Source of the DNA: CAYQUO01 sp964420835
GTDB taxonomy: Bacteria; Chloroflexota; Anaerolineae; Anaerolineales; Anaerolineaceae
Direction of reading: 5' to 3'
Length of the DNA: 33,682 nt
NCBI GenBank assembly: GCA_964420835.1
Contig: CAYQUO010000026.1
Location: 1-33,682, forward strand
The translations under genes were made by a program, and so were the position numbers. Shown here piece after piece: positions 14,138-21,003 of the stretch; the first letter of the stretch is position 1, and the number at the start of each line of letters is the position of its first letter. Under the pieces are notes generated by a model that ran no database searches, was not told where the DNA came from, and saw only the letters and a list, made by a program, of their open reading frames with translations.

Positions 14138-15115
14138 ATGGGCGTATGGAACGATAAACCTCACGGATTGGGACTGGACGCCCGCCACGCCAGGGTGGAC
14201 GTGAACCAGTTTCGCGGCAAGGCCGATTTTATCATCGGCTACATGGGCACCGGCTCCCAGATGGAAGCCCGTTTTACCGATCACATCCAGCAGGCGTACG
14301 ATGCCGGCATACCCATGCTGGGCTTGTACCGCCTCGACCCCGAACTGTATTATGACATGGGGATCAACCTGGCCCGCTGGCCCCAGGGGATCGACGACCC
14401 GCAGATGAAGATCATCGAACGCCAGTTGGTTTCCGGCACCGTGCGGCGCGTCGTCCACGGCCTCATCCTGGATTGCACCAAGTACATGAACGTGGACGGG
14501 CGCACCCAGGCCACCGACAACTGGGTCAAGGCCGTCGCCCGGCACATGCTCGCGCAGGTCTGGGATCGCTACAAACTTCCCGTCTGGCTCTACGTCACCA
14601 TGAGGCTGGTGAACGCCTACGAGGGCAGCGACATCCTGCCGGTTTACCTCTACGGCCAGGGTGAGATCTGCTCCTGGAAGAACGCCTACACGCCCGCCGC
14701 AGGCGACCCGCAGCCCGCCAACTGGAGCAATTTCCCCGTCCCGGCGGATAATTACCTTCCCGAATTTGTCTATGCCGAACGGGTCGCCTTCTTCCAATAC
14801 TCGCAGACCAAGTGGCGCCTCCCCGGGATCGCCGATTCCGCCAACCAGGGGATCGCCGTCCCGCTGTGGATGTACAACGGCAGCCGCAAGCAGTTGCACG
14901 AGGCGCTCAACTTCACCGCAACCTCCAGCGGCAGCCAGTACACCGCCCCCGGGGGCACACCCCCCGGCGGCAATACAAGCCCCGGCAGCGGAACCGGCAC
15001 CGGCCCAGGCACCGCACCGGGCGCCACGGCACCGGTCCCCTCCTCCAGCACCGATGCCTACCTGGCCCGCATCGCCAGCGCCCTGGAGAGGATCGCCAAC
15101 AAGATCGGCGCCTGA
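14138..15115 (+). CDS. GH25-like (lysozyme-fold) protein with Gly/Thr/Pro linker
   Basis: A 325-residue protein. The N-terminal about 265 residues look like a GH25-type TIM barrel: 'GLGLDARHARVDVNQFRGKADFIIGYMGTGS', 'HIQQAYDAGIPMLGLYRLDPELYY', 'HGLILDCTKYMNVDG', 'KLPVWLYVTMRLVNAY' and 'AFFQYSQTKWRLPGI' correspond in order to strands of that fold, but the match is distant and catalytic residues are uncertain (the D in LILDCTKY is a candidate). A Gly/Thr/Pro-rich linker (about 270-300) leads to a short amphipathic helix, YLARIASALERIANKI. No signal peptide is visible, unusual for a wall-lytic enzyme. The ATG at 14138 has AAGGAG (14124-14129) 8 bases upstream. The gene is divergent from the Roadblock operon and followed by a terminator. 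Confidence 0.7.
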   Translation: MGVWNDKPHGLGLDARHARVDVNQFRGKADFIIGYMGTGSQMEARFTDHIQQAYDAGIPMLGLYRLDPELYYDMGINLARWPQGIDDPQMKIIERQLVSGTVRRVVHGLILDCTKYMNVDGRTQATDNWVKAVARHMLAQVWDRYKLPVWLYVTMRLVNAYEGSDILPVYLYGQGEICSWKNAYTPAAGDPQPANWSNFPVPADNYLPEFVYAERVAFFQYSQTKWRLPGIADSANQGIAVPLWMYNGSRKQLHEALNFTATSSGSQYTAPGGTPPGGNTSPGSGTGTGPGTAPGATAPVPSSSTDAYLARIASALERIANKIGA

Positions 15116-15191
15116 GGGTTCCCCCCGCCGGAACGCCGGGCATCGGCAGCAGCCTGCAGCCCCTTCCGGCAGGGTTCTTCTTGTAAAGAGT

Positions 15192-15221
15192 AAAACCCCG
15201 GGTTTGTGATCCCGGGGTTTT
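15192..15221. terminator. Bidirectional hairpin terminator between the GH25-like gene and metK
   Basis: AAAACCCCGGG (15192-15202) pairs over 11 bp with CCCGGGGTTTT (15211-15221), loop 8. T-rich sequence follows on both strands (TTTTCCTT on plus, TTTTACTCTTT on minus), fitting two convergent genes. Confidence 0.9.
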
Positions 15222-15246
15222 CCTTGTGTGTGGTTAACCTGCCGCT

Positions 15247-16461
15247 TTACTTGAGGCCGGCCGCCTGTTTCAGGGCTTCGGCCTTGTCGGTGCGCTCCCA
15301 GGTCAGGTCCAGGTCGTCGCGGCCGAAATGCCCATAGGCTGCGACCGGGCGGAAGATCGGCTTGCGCAGGTCCAGGTCGCGGATGATGGCCCCCGGCCGC
15401 AGGTCGAACAGGTCCGTCACCAGGGCGGAGATCTTCTCATCCGGGATGGCCCCGGTGCCAAAAGTTTCCACGTTCACGCTCAGGGGCCTGGCAACGCCGA
15501 TGGCATAGGCCACCTGGATCTCGCAGCGGGCGGCCAGCCCGGCAGCCACAACGTTCTTGGCCACCCAGCGGGCGGCGTAGGAGGCCGACCGGTCCACCTT
15601 GGTGGGGTCCTTGCCGCTGAAAGCCCCGCCGCCATGCCGGCCCATCCCGCCGTAGGTGTCCACGATGATCTTGCGCCCGGTGAGGCCCGCATCCCCCAGC
15701 GGGCCCCCGGTGACGAACTGGCCGGTCGGGTTCACGTAGATCTTCATCCGGCTGTCCATCATCTCGGCCGGAATCACCTTCTTGATCACCTCCTCCACCA
15801 CGCCCTCGCGGATCTCATCCTGCGATACCTCGCGGGAGTGCTGCGTGCTGATGACCACCGTGTCCACCCGCACCGGTTTGCCGTGGTGGTATTCCACCGT
15901 CACCTGGCTCTTGCCATCCGGCCGCATCCAGCCCAGGGTCTGGTTCTTGCGCACCACGCTCATGCGCCGGCAAAGTTTGTGCGCCAGGTAAATGGGCATG
16001 GGCATCAGGGTGGGGGTTTCGTCGCAGGCAAAACCGAACATCATCCCCTGGTCGCCGGCGCCGATTTTTTCCACCGTGTCATCGGCCATGTTGCCAGCCT
16101 TCACCTCCAGCGCCTTGTCCACCCCCATGGCAATATCCGGCGATTGGGCCGATATGGCCGAAAGCACGCCGCAGGTCTCCCCGTCAAAGCCCTTCTTGCC
16201 CCGGTCATACCCGATCTCGACCACCACCTTGCGCACCAGTTCGTCGAAATTGACGAACGCCTTGGTGGTGATCTCCCCCATGATGACCACAAAACCGGTC
16301 TTGCTGGCTGTCTCACACGCCACCCGCGACAGGGGGTCCTGCTCCAGGCAGGCATCCAGAACGGCATCGCTGATCTGGTCGCACATCTTGTCCGGGTGGC
16401 CCTCGGTCACCGATTCCGAGGTGAAGAGGTATTTCTCGGCCTTCATGAAACTTGTACTCAT
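15247..16461 (-). CDS. metK: S-adenosylmethionine synthetase
   Basis: A 404-residue MetK making S-adenosylmethionine from methionine and ATP. It is full length. Hallmarks are 'FTSESVTEGHPDKMCDQISDAVLD' near the N-terminus, 'GAGDQGMMFGFACDET' (methionine/ATP loop), 'NPTGQFVTGGPLGDAGLTGRKIIVDTYGG', and 'GGGAFSGKDPTKVDRSASYAAR' (phosphate binding). The ATG at 16461 is preferred: AAGGAG (minus strand, 16476-16471) lies 9 bases upstream, while the ATG at 16467 would be only 3 bases away. The long leader carries a SAM-I riboswitch, so the product represses its own gene. The promoter is TTGACA-N17-TAACAT. Confidence 0.97.
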   Translation of the reverse strand: MSTSFMKAEKYLFTSESVTEGHPDKMCDQISDAVLDACLEQDPLSRVACETASKTGFVVIMGEITTKAFVNFDELVRKVVVEIGYDRGKKGFDGETCGVLSAISAQSPDIAMGVDKALEVKAGNMADDTVEKIGAGDQGMMFGFACDETPTLMPMPIYLAHKLCRRMSVVRKNQTLGWMRPDGKSQVTVEYHHGKPVRVDTVVISTQHSREVSQDEIREGVVEEVIKKVIPAEMMDSRMKIYVNPTGQFVTGGPLGDAGLTGRKIIVDTYGGMGRHGGGAFSGKDPTKVDRSASYAARWVAKNVVAAGLAARCEIQVAYAIGVARPLSVNVETFGTGAIPDEKISALVTDLFDLRPGAIIRDLDLRKPIFRPVAAYGHFGRDDLDLTWERTDKAEALKQAAGLK

Positions 16462-16479
16462 AACCATGTTCTCCTTTAG

Positions 16480-16645
16480 AAAAAAATTTGACCCCTTCCG
16501 GTGTTCTGCAAGGGGGCAAGCAGGAGCTTGGCTGCCCTCCTATCTCCCAGAACCATCCGATCTGACGGAATTGGCACCTTCGGGTGTTGCCACCCGGGTT
16601 GCCGAGGCTTCACAGGGCCGGTCCCTCCACCTCTCTGGATAGAAG
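16480..16645 (-). promoter_or_regulatory. SAM-I (S-box) riboswitch with terminator, controlling metK
   Basis: The minus strand from 16645 shows the S-box aptamer: P1 strand CTTCTATC (16645-16638), then CAGAGAGGTGGAGGGAC, the kink-turn/core GTGAAGCCTCGGCAACC, a hairpin GGGTGGCAACACCC, GGTGCCAATTCC, and the closing P1 strand GATAGGAG (16544-16537). The two P1 strands pair over 8 bp with one wobble. Downstream, CCCCTT (16515-16510) and AAGGGG (16497-16492) can form a hairpin followed within a few bases by seven Ts (16486-16480), a likely intrinsic terminator. SAM binding would therefore switch metK off. Assignment is from the conserved core sequence; the competing antiterminator was not resolved. 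Confidence 0.93.
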
Positions 16646-16676
16646 CGCCTTTGGGGCCTTTTGAATTTCAACGCCG

Positions 16677-16705
16677 ATGTTAGCACATCTTGGGTCGGAT
16701 GTCAA
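16677..16705 (-). promoter_or_regulatory. Promoter of the metK transcript
   Basis: Minus strand: TTGACA (16705-16700), 17-base spacer ending in TGC, TAACAT (16682-16677). Transcription would start near 16670, about 25 bases before the riboswitch aptamer. Confidence 0.75.
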
Positions 16706-16768
16706 ACCGGGAACCGGCCTCCGCCATCCCATTTTCCATCCCTGCGCCAGCCCGGAAGAATCAAAACA

Positions 16769-16790
16769 GGCTGGCGGTTTCCCGCCAGCC
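16769..16790 (-). terminator. Terminator of the arsR-sqr-tusE-dsrE operon
   Basis: GGCTGGCGG (16769-16777) pairs over 9 bp with CCGCCAGCC (16782-16790), loop TTTC. On the minus strand the stem is followed by TGTTTTGATTC. It lies 22 bases after the dsrE stop codon. Confidence 0.85.
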
Positions 16791-16812
16791 CGGTATTTGC
16801 TCCAATAAGGCT

Positions 16813-17295
16813 CTAGATAAAGATGATCTGGCCGCCATCGGAAATCTCGATGAATTCCATGGCGCCCAACACTTCGGCTCCGTCCACCAGGTCGCCCTTG
16901 GTCAACTTCATCATGTCCATGGACATTTTGCAGCCGTACAGGTGCGCCCCGGCATCCACCAGCATCTCAATGAACTCCCCTACCGGCGGAAAATCCAGTT
17001 TGTCGATCTCCTTGCGCATCATCCAGGAGGCCGCAGCCGACATCCCGGGGATGGAACCCAGCCAGGTGGGGATATGGAACCAGGGGTGCATGGAGGGGTT
17101 GCCCACCGTGGCCACATGCAGCCCGTTCATCTTCTTCTTGGTGATGATATCCAGTCCCCAGAAGGTGAAGAAGACATGGGTCTCAATCCCGCTCATGCGG
17201 GCCGCATTGGCCAGGATCAGCGGCGGGTAAGCCATGTCCAGGGATCCCTTGGAGGCGATCAGGGAAAGTTTGCGGGGGGCTTGCTTTTCAGGCAT
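16813..17295 (-). CDS. DsrE/DsrF-like (DsrE2 type) sulfur-carrier family protein
   Basis: A 160-residue protein of the DsrE/F/H-like fold, closest to the DsrE2 group often labelled 'peroxiredoxin family protein'. It begins with the family's 'LSLIASKGSLDMAYPPLILANAARMSGIETHVFFTFWGL', continues with 'GMSAAASWMMRKEI', and has the single conserved cysteine in LYGCKMSMDMM (Cys122), expected to carry persulfide sulfur. It ends in a short acidic/hydrophobic strand. AAGGAG lies 8 bases before the ATG, and the gene starts 35 bases after tusE/dsrC. With SQR and a DsrC-like protein in the same operon it probably accepts or relays sulfane sulfur formed from sulfide. Confidence 0.88.
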   Translation of the reverse strand: MPEKQAPRKLSLIASKGSLDMAYPPLILANAARMSGIETHVFFTFWGLDIITKKKMNGLHVATVGNPSMHPWFHIPTWLGSIPGMSAAASWMMRKEIDKLDFPPVGEFIEMLVDAGAHLYGCKMSMDMMKLTKGDLVDGAEVLGAMEFIEISDGGQIIFI

Positions 17296-17330
17296 TGTTT
17301 CTTCTCCTTATCCCATCTTTGCGGATGACA

Positions 17331-17636
17331 TCAGATGCACCCGGTGGGTTTGCCCAGCCCGGATACCTTTGCGGCCAGTTTGGCCGGCCCGCCGGGGAAG
17401 AGCTCGTACAATTCCTTGGTGCCAACATCGGTGTTCTTGGTGATGGCGCGCAGCGTGGGGGCCTGCCCCCTGGCCTTGAATTCACCGCGGGCGTAGTTGA
17501 TCACCACCCAGTGGCGGTCGGTCAACTTGAGTCCCTCACGGTCGGCAATGGCCTGGCCAATCTCGGGGGTCCAGGCATTGGCATCCGTCATAAAACCTTC
17601 TGCATCAAACTTTACTGAAGCGAGCACGTCTGGCAT
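17331..17636 (-). CDS. TusE/DsrC-family sulfur-relay protein with one C-terminal cysteine
   Basis: A 101-residue DsrC/TusE family protein. Typical segments are 'FDAEGFMTDANAWTPEIGQAIA', 'LTDRHWVVINYARGEF', and the flexible C-terminal arm ending KPTGCI. The penultimate Cys100 is present. The second cysteine of true DsrC, 11 residues earlier, is replaced by Ala89 (PGGPAKLAAK where DsrC has ...ACK). This makes it a TusE-like or 'DsrC-like' sulfur carrier rather than the trisulfide-forming DsrC of sulfite reduction. The ATG at 17636 has AAGGAG 6 bases upstream; the ATG at 17660 has none. The start overlaps the end of sqr by 32 bases in another frame, so translation is probably coupled. Confidence 0.88.
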   Translation of the reverse strand: MPDVLASVKFDAEGFMTDANAWTPEIGQAIADREGLKLTDRHWVVINYARGEFKARGQAPTLRAITKNTDVGTKELYELFPGGPAKLAAKVSGLGKPTGCI

Positions 17637-18924
17637 AGCATTCTCCTTTGCTTTGTTCATTTAATTCAATATAATGCGCCCATTCCTTCGGGCTCATCTT
17701 TTTACCCATCAGGGTCATCTCGTTGGGCAGCGGCAGGGGGATGCCCTTCATCATGATGTTCCAGTACATCCACTTGAAGAACAGTTTTCCCCAGTGGTTG
17801 AACACCGATTCGCCCATCAGTGAGAACGGCCCCAGCAGCGGGATCGGGTAGGCGCCCGGCAGGGGCTCGATGCCGTAATTGAAATCGATCAACAAGCCCT
17901 TGCCAAACCCGGACTCAATGAAACAATTGGAATGGCCGTCAAAACAGCCGGTCATCTCCCGGCCCTTCATGTGGGCCAAAATGTTCTCAATGGCGGCGTC
18001 CATCTGGTAGTGGATCACCGCCCCCGCCTTGGAGGTGGGGATGTTGCTGGCATCGCCCAGCACCCAGATGTTGGGGTACTTGTCCGACTGCAGGGTGTGC
18101 TTGTTGGTCGGCACGTAATTCAGTTCATCGCCCAAACCCGAGCGCTCGATGACCTCGGCGCCCATGTTGGTCGGGATGGTCACCAGCAGGTCATAGGGGA
18201 TCTCGCGGTCGTCATACGAGCGGATGACGTTCTTGGCCGCATCCACCTCGCTGATGTTGAACTCGGCCTCAACATGGATGCCCTTCTTCTCCATCATGCC
18301 ATCCAGCAGGGCGGTCGCCTTGGGCTTGGTAAAGGCACCCGGCAGCGGGGTGGAAAATACAATCTCCACCTTGTTGCGCATGCCTTTTTTCTGGAAGAAC
18401 CAGTCCGACATGAAAACGAATTCCAGCGGTGCCACCGGGCACTTGATGGGCATCTCCGCCACATTCACCACCAGCCGGCCTCCGGGCCAGGTTTCCAGGT
18501 GTTTTCCCAGGGCTGCCGCGCCTTCCGAGGTGTAAAAATCGAAGATGTTGCGCCTCCAGCCGCCGTCCTTCATGCCCTCGGTCTGGTCCGGGCGGATCTC
18601 GCTGCCGGTGGCGATTACCAGGTAATCGTAACTCAGCACACGCTTCTCCTGGGTAAGGACCACCCGCCTGGCTTCCGGCTCAATGACCTCAATGTCCGAT
18701 CGGATCAGTTCCACCCCGCCGGGAATGTACTTTTCCAGGGGCTTGGCCAGGCTGGCCGGTTTTTCCATGCCAAAGGGAACGAAGATAAACCCCGCCTGGT
18801 ATTCATGGATTTCACTTTTATCCACCACGGTGATCTGCCATTCCCGCCTGTCCAGTTTGTGGACGATCTTGTTGACCAGCATGGTGCCGGCGGTCCCTCC
18901 GCCGAGTACAACCAGTTTTTTCAT
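17605..18924 (-). CDS. sqr: Sulfide:quinone oxidoreductase family flavoprotein
   Basis: A 439-residue FAD-dependent disulfide-oxidoreductase-fold protein. The N-terminal dinucleotide motif is VVLGGGTAGTMLVNKI (5-20), 'EIHEYQAGFIFVPFG' follows, then 'YDYLVIATGSEI', and the second FAD motif is IWVLGDASNIPTSKAG (286-301). Catalytic-type cysteines are Cys162 in PIKCPVAPLEF and Cys327/Cys334 in 'GCFDGHSNCFIES'. The C-terminal hydrophobic/aromatic stretch (about 355-400) fits membrane association. SQR oxidises sulfide to sulfane sulfur and passes electrons to quinone. AAGGA precedes the ATG by 7 bases. It lies 13 bases after arsR and overlaps the next gene. Which SQR type it is, and the exact cysteine pair, cannot be fixed from sequence alone. 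Confidence 0.88.
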   Translation of the reverse strand: MKKLVVLGGGTAGTMLVNKIVHKLDRREWQITVVDKSEIHEYQAGFIFVPFGMEKPASLAKPLEKYIPGGVELIRSDIEVIEPEARRVVLTQEKRVLSYDYLVIATGSEIRPDQTEGMKDGGWRRNIFDFYTSEGAAALGKHLETWPGGRLVVNVAEMPIKCPVAPLEFVFMSDWFFQKKGMRNKVEIVFSTPLPGAFTKPKATALLDGMMEKKGIHVEAEFNISEVDAAKNVIRSYDDREIPYDLLVTIPTNMGAEVIERSGLGDELNYVPTNKHTLQSDKYPNIWVLGDASNIPTSKAGAVIHYQMDAAIENILAHMKGREMTGCFDGHSNCFIESGFGKGLLIDFNYGIEPLPGAYPIPLLGPFSLMGESVFNHWGKLFFKWMYWNIMMKGIPLPLPNEMTLMGKKMSPKEWAHYIELNEQSKGECYARRARFSKV

Positions 18925-18937
18925 TCGTTGTTCCTTT

Positions 18938-19300
18938 TTATGCGTTAAGATTGGCGCCAGTGGCCGCCCCGCTTTCGCGGGTCAGGGCAGCCCGGCCTTC
19001 CAGTGTGTCAGACATCACCGAGCGGAGGAGGTCCAGCGCCTGGATCACCCGGAGGTCAATCAGGCTGTAGTGAACCGACTGCCCCTCCCGGCTGGCCTGC
19101 ACGATGCCGCATTCGCGCATGATCTTCAGGTGACGCGACACGGTTGGCTGTGGCAGTTCAAGCCTGCCGGCCAGGTCGTTCACACATTGCGGGCCATCTG
19201 CCAGGGCATATATGAGCAGAATGCGGTTCGTGTCCGCGATCCCATGGCACATGTTGGCGTGCAGCCTTGCCACTTCCTCCTTCAGGTTGATATTTGACAT
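18938..19300 (-). CDS. ArsR/SmtB family transcriptional regulator
   Basis: A 120-residue winged-helix repressor. The fold is seen in 'HGIADTNRILLIYALADGPQCVNDLAGRLELPQPTVSRHLKIMRECGIVQASREGQSVHYSLID', with the recognition helix QPTVSRHLKIMREC. Cysteines occur at 18, 39 and 64; these are not placed like the Cys pair of SqrR/BigR, so sulfide or persulfide sensing is possible but unproven. It is the first gene of the arsR-sqr-tusE-dsrE operon and probably represses it: its own promoter has a palindrome ATGCGCAT at the predicted start of transcription. The ribosome site is AAGGGTG 4 bases before the ATG. Confidence 0.9.
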   Translation of the reverse strand: MSNINLKEEVARLHANMCHGIADTNRILLIYALADGPQCVNDLAGRLELPQPTVSRHLKIMRECGIVQASREGQSVHYSLIDLRVIQALDLLRSVMSDTLEGRAALTRESGAATGANLNA

Positions 19301-19350
19301 CTTACACCCTTGCGATGATGAACCTTATTGCCATATCTGGTTATTCGTAA

Positions 19351-19388
19351 ATGCGCATATATTATATATTGAACCAATCGCCTGTCAA
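19351..19388 (-). promoter_or_regulatory. Consensus promoter and candidate operator of the sulfide operon
   Basis: Minus strand: TTGACA (19388-19383), 16-base spacer, TATAAT (19366-19361), both perfect. The palindrome ATGCGCAT (19351-19358) sits at the predicted start of transcription and the flanks are alternating AT, as in ArsR-family operators. A regulator bound here would block RNA polymerase. Confidence 0.75.
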
Positions 19389-19507
19389 GGGTTGCCCGCC
19401 CCTTTGGTCCAATTCCCCTCCATCATGGCCTCCCAGGGATCAGGCAACAATTCCCGGCGGAAATACGAAAAAGGGGATCCATTTCCGCCCGCCCGTGGAC
19501 GATTAAA

Positions 19508-19541
19508 AACTCCCGCGGGCGAGGTCTTTCCAGCGGGAGTT
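19508..19541 (-). terminator. Terminator of the beta-propeller-like protein operon
   Basis: AACTCCCGC (19508-19516) pairs over 9 bp with GCGGGAGTT (19533-19541), loop 16. On the minus strand the stem ends in GGGAGTTTTTAATC. It lies 27 bases after the stop codon at 19568. Confidence 0.8.
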
Positions 19542-19567
19542 CGACCGTCATGGAAACCGGCTGTTGA

Positions 19568-20989
19568 TCAATAAACAAAATGAAATTGAATGGACGAGTA
19601 CCTGCCCACGTCGGCGGAGCGGTCTGCCAGCGTCAGGCTCCAGTATTCGCGGACCTTGTACGAGAACTTCAACCAGCCGTTGGAAAAGTCGTAATAGGTC
19701 ACGTAGGGCTTATCGTGGCTGTTCAGTGCGATCGAGGTGAACAACCCCACCCCGCCCTCATAATCCACCTTGGTCGGGAAAAGGGAATACCCGTTCCAGC
19801 CGATGTACCGCAGGTCGTCCAGCTCCTCGTCAAAGTAGGCGATCTGCGGGTAGTTCCTGGAATCAAACACCAGCGAGGAATACTTGCCGACCTTGTTGGG
19901 CTCCAGCATCTCAATGTACCAGGCGCCCTCCTTCCAGCGGGCCAGTTTCAATGCCCGTGCCTCGCTGTCATAGTAGGAGATGCCGGGCAGGCCGTTCATG
20001 TCCAGCGCCATCGAGCAGCGCCAGTCCACGGAATTGGGTTTGTCCACCACCTCCAGGTGCCACCGGCCCCCCTCCCGCCTGGCCACGTGCAGCGTCCACA
20101 TGTAATCCACGTAGGCGATCCACGGGTTGCCTTTCGCATCCAGCACCATCGAGGTGTTGTACCTGTCCTCCAGTTTCTCCTCCACCGGCGGAACAAGCGA
20201 ATCATCCACGGTTTCGATCCGCCACTCCCCGTCGCTCTTGTGGGCCAGTTTCACCTGCCAGTTCGTCCGGTCGTAGTAACTGATCCAGGGGTTGCCTTCC
20301 GCATCCAGCACCAGTGAAGGCGTCAGGCCGGTGTCGCCACCGGAATCCACCGTTTCAAAATCCCAACTGCCATTGGAACGGGTGGCGTAGCGCAGGTCGC
20401 CCTCCGAATGGTCATAATAGGCAATATGCTGGCTTCCATCGGCCTCAATGATCAGCGACGGGTACAGGCCGGTGTCGCCCTCCTCGTCCACGATCTCCAT
20501 CTTCCATTCCCCGCCTTCATTGGGCAGGCAGCCGTATTTCAGGTTGCCGTTCGTCCGGTCATAATAGGCAACACAGGGTATCTCCTCCTTTGGCTGTGGC
20601 GGTGGGGTGTTGGTGATGGTGGGGGTGAACGTGGGTGTGAAGGAGGGGGTGAACGTCCAGGTGGGGATGCGCGTCTGCGTGGAGGTTTGGGTGATGGTCG
20701 GGCTGGTGGAAGGCGTGGGCGTGTGGGTAATGGTGGCAGTGCGTGTGGGCGTGCCGGTGCGTGTGGCCGTGCCCGTCTCCGTGGGTGTGCGGGTGGCCGT
20801 GCCGGTGGGGGCCCGGGTGGCTGTGGGAGTTTCCGTTCCCGCCAGCAGGGCGGTCAGCGTCCCCGAAAGGAGCAGAACCGCCAGCGTAGCCACCACCAGG
20901 ATGCCCAACAGTCCGATGCCAGCCAGCCAGGGCCACATCCTGCGCCACCCCGGTTTAACAGTTGCTGCAGTTGGGGGTTGTTCTTCCAT
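19568..20989 (-). CDS. Membrane-anchored Thr/Pro-linker protein with propeller-like repeats
   Basis: A 473-residue protein. A short cytoplasmic tail is followed by one membrane helix (about 20-46) and a Thr/Pro-rich low-complexity linker (about 52-130), then a repeat domain to the C-terminus. The repeat unit of about 45-50 residues reads roughly 'G-L-x-P-S-L-x-x-D-x-x-G-x-P-x-I-x-Y-Y-D-(x)n-L-x-Y-A-x-(x)n-G-x-W-x-x-E-x-V-D'. Six or seven copies are visible; examples are 'AYYDHSEGDLRYATRSNGSW' and 'SYYDRTNWQVKLAHKSDGEW'. This pattern suggests a beta-propeller displayed outside the cell, role unknown (binding or adhesion are guesses). It is the last gene of the GT-C - TMEM198-like operon, 14 bases after the previous stop. 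The GAGG ribosome site is weak and 13 bases away. Confidence 0.8.
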   Translation of the reverse strand: MEEQPPTAATVKPGWRRMWPWLAGIGLLGILVVATLAVLLLSGTLTALLAGTETPTATRAPTGTATRTPTETGTATRTGTPTRTATITHTPTPSTSPTITQTSTQTRIPTWTFTPSFTPTFTPTITNTPPPQPKEEIPCVAYYDRTNGNLKYGCLPNEGGEWKMEIVDEEGDTGLYPSLIIEADGSQHIAYYDHSEGDLRYATRSNGSWDFETVDSGGDTGLTPSLVLDAEGNPWISYYDRTNWQVKLAHKSDGEWRIETVDDSLVPPVEEKLEDRYNTSMVLDAKGNPWIAYVDYMWTLHVARREGGRWHLEVVDKPNSVDWRCSMALDMNGLPGISYYDSEARALKLARWKEGAWYIEMLEPNKVGKYSSLVFDSRNYPQIAYFDEELDDLRYIGWNGYSLFPTKVDYEGGVGLFTSIALNSHDKPYVTYYDFSNGWLKFSYKVREYWSLTLADRSADVGRYSSIQFHFVY

Positions 20990-21003
20990 ATTTCATTGCC
21001 TCT

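Noticed and set aside
20600..20835. Short-unit repeats that look like a CRISPR or satellite array
   Set aside because: The units are variable Thr/Pro codon runs inside a coding frame; no constant repeat with unique spacers.
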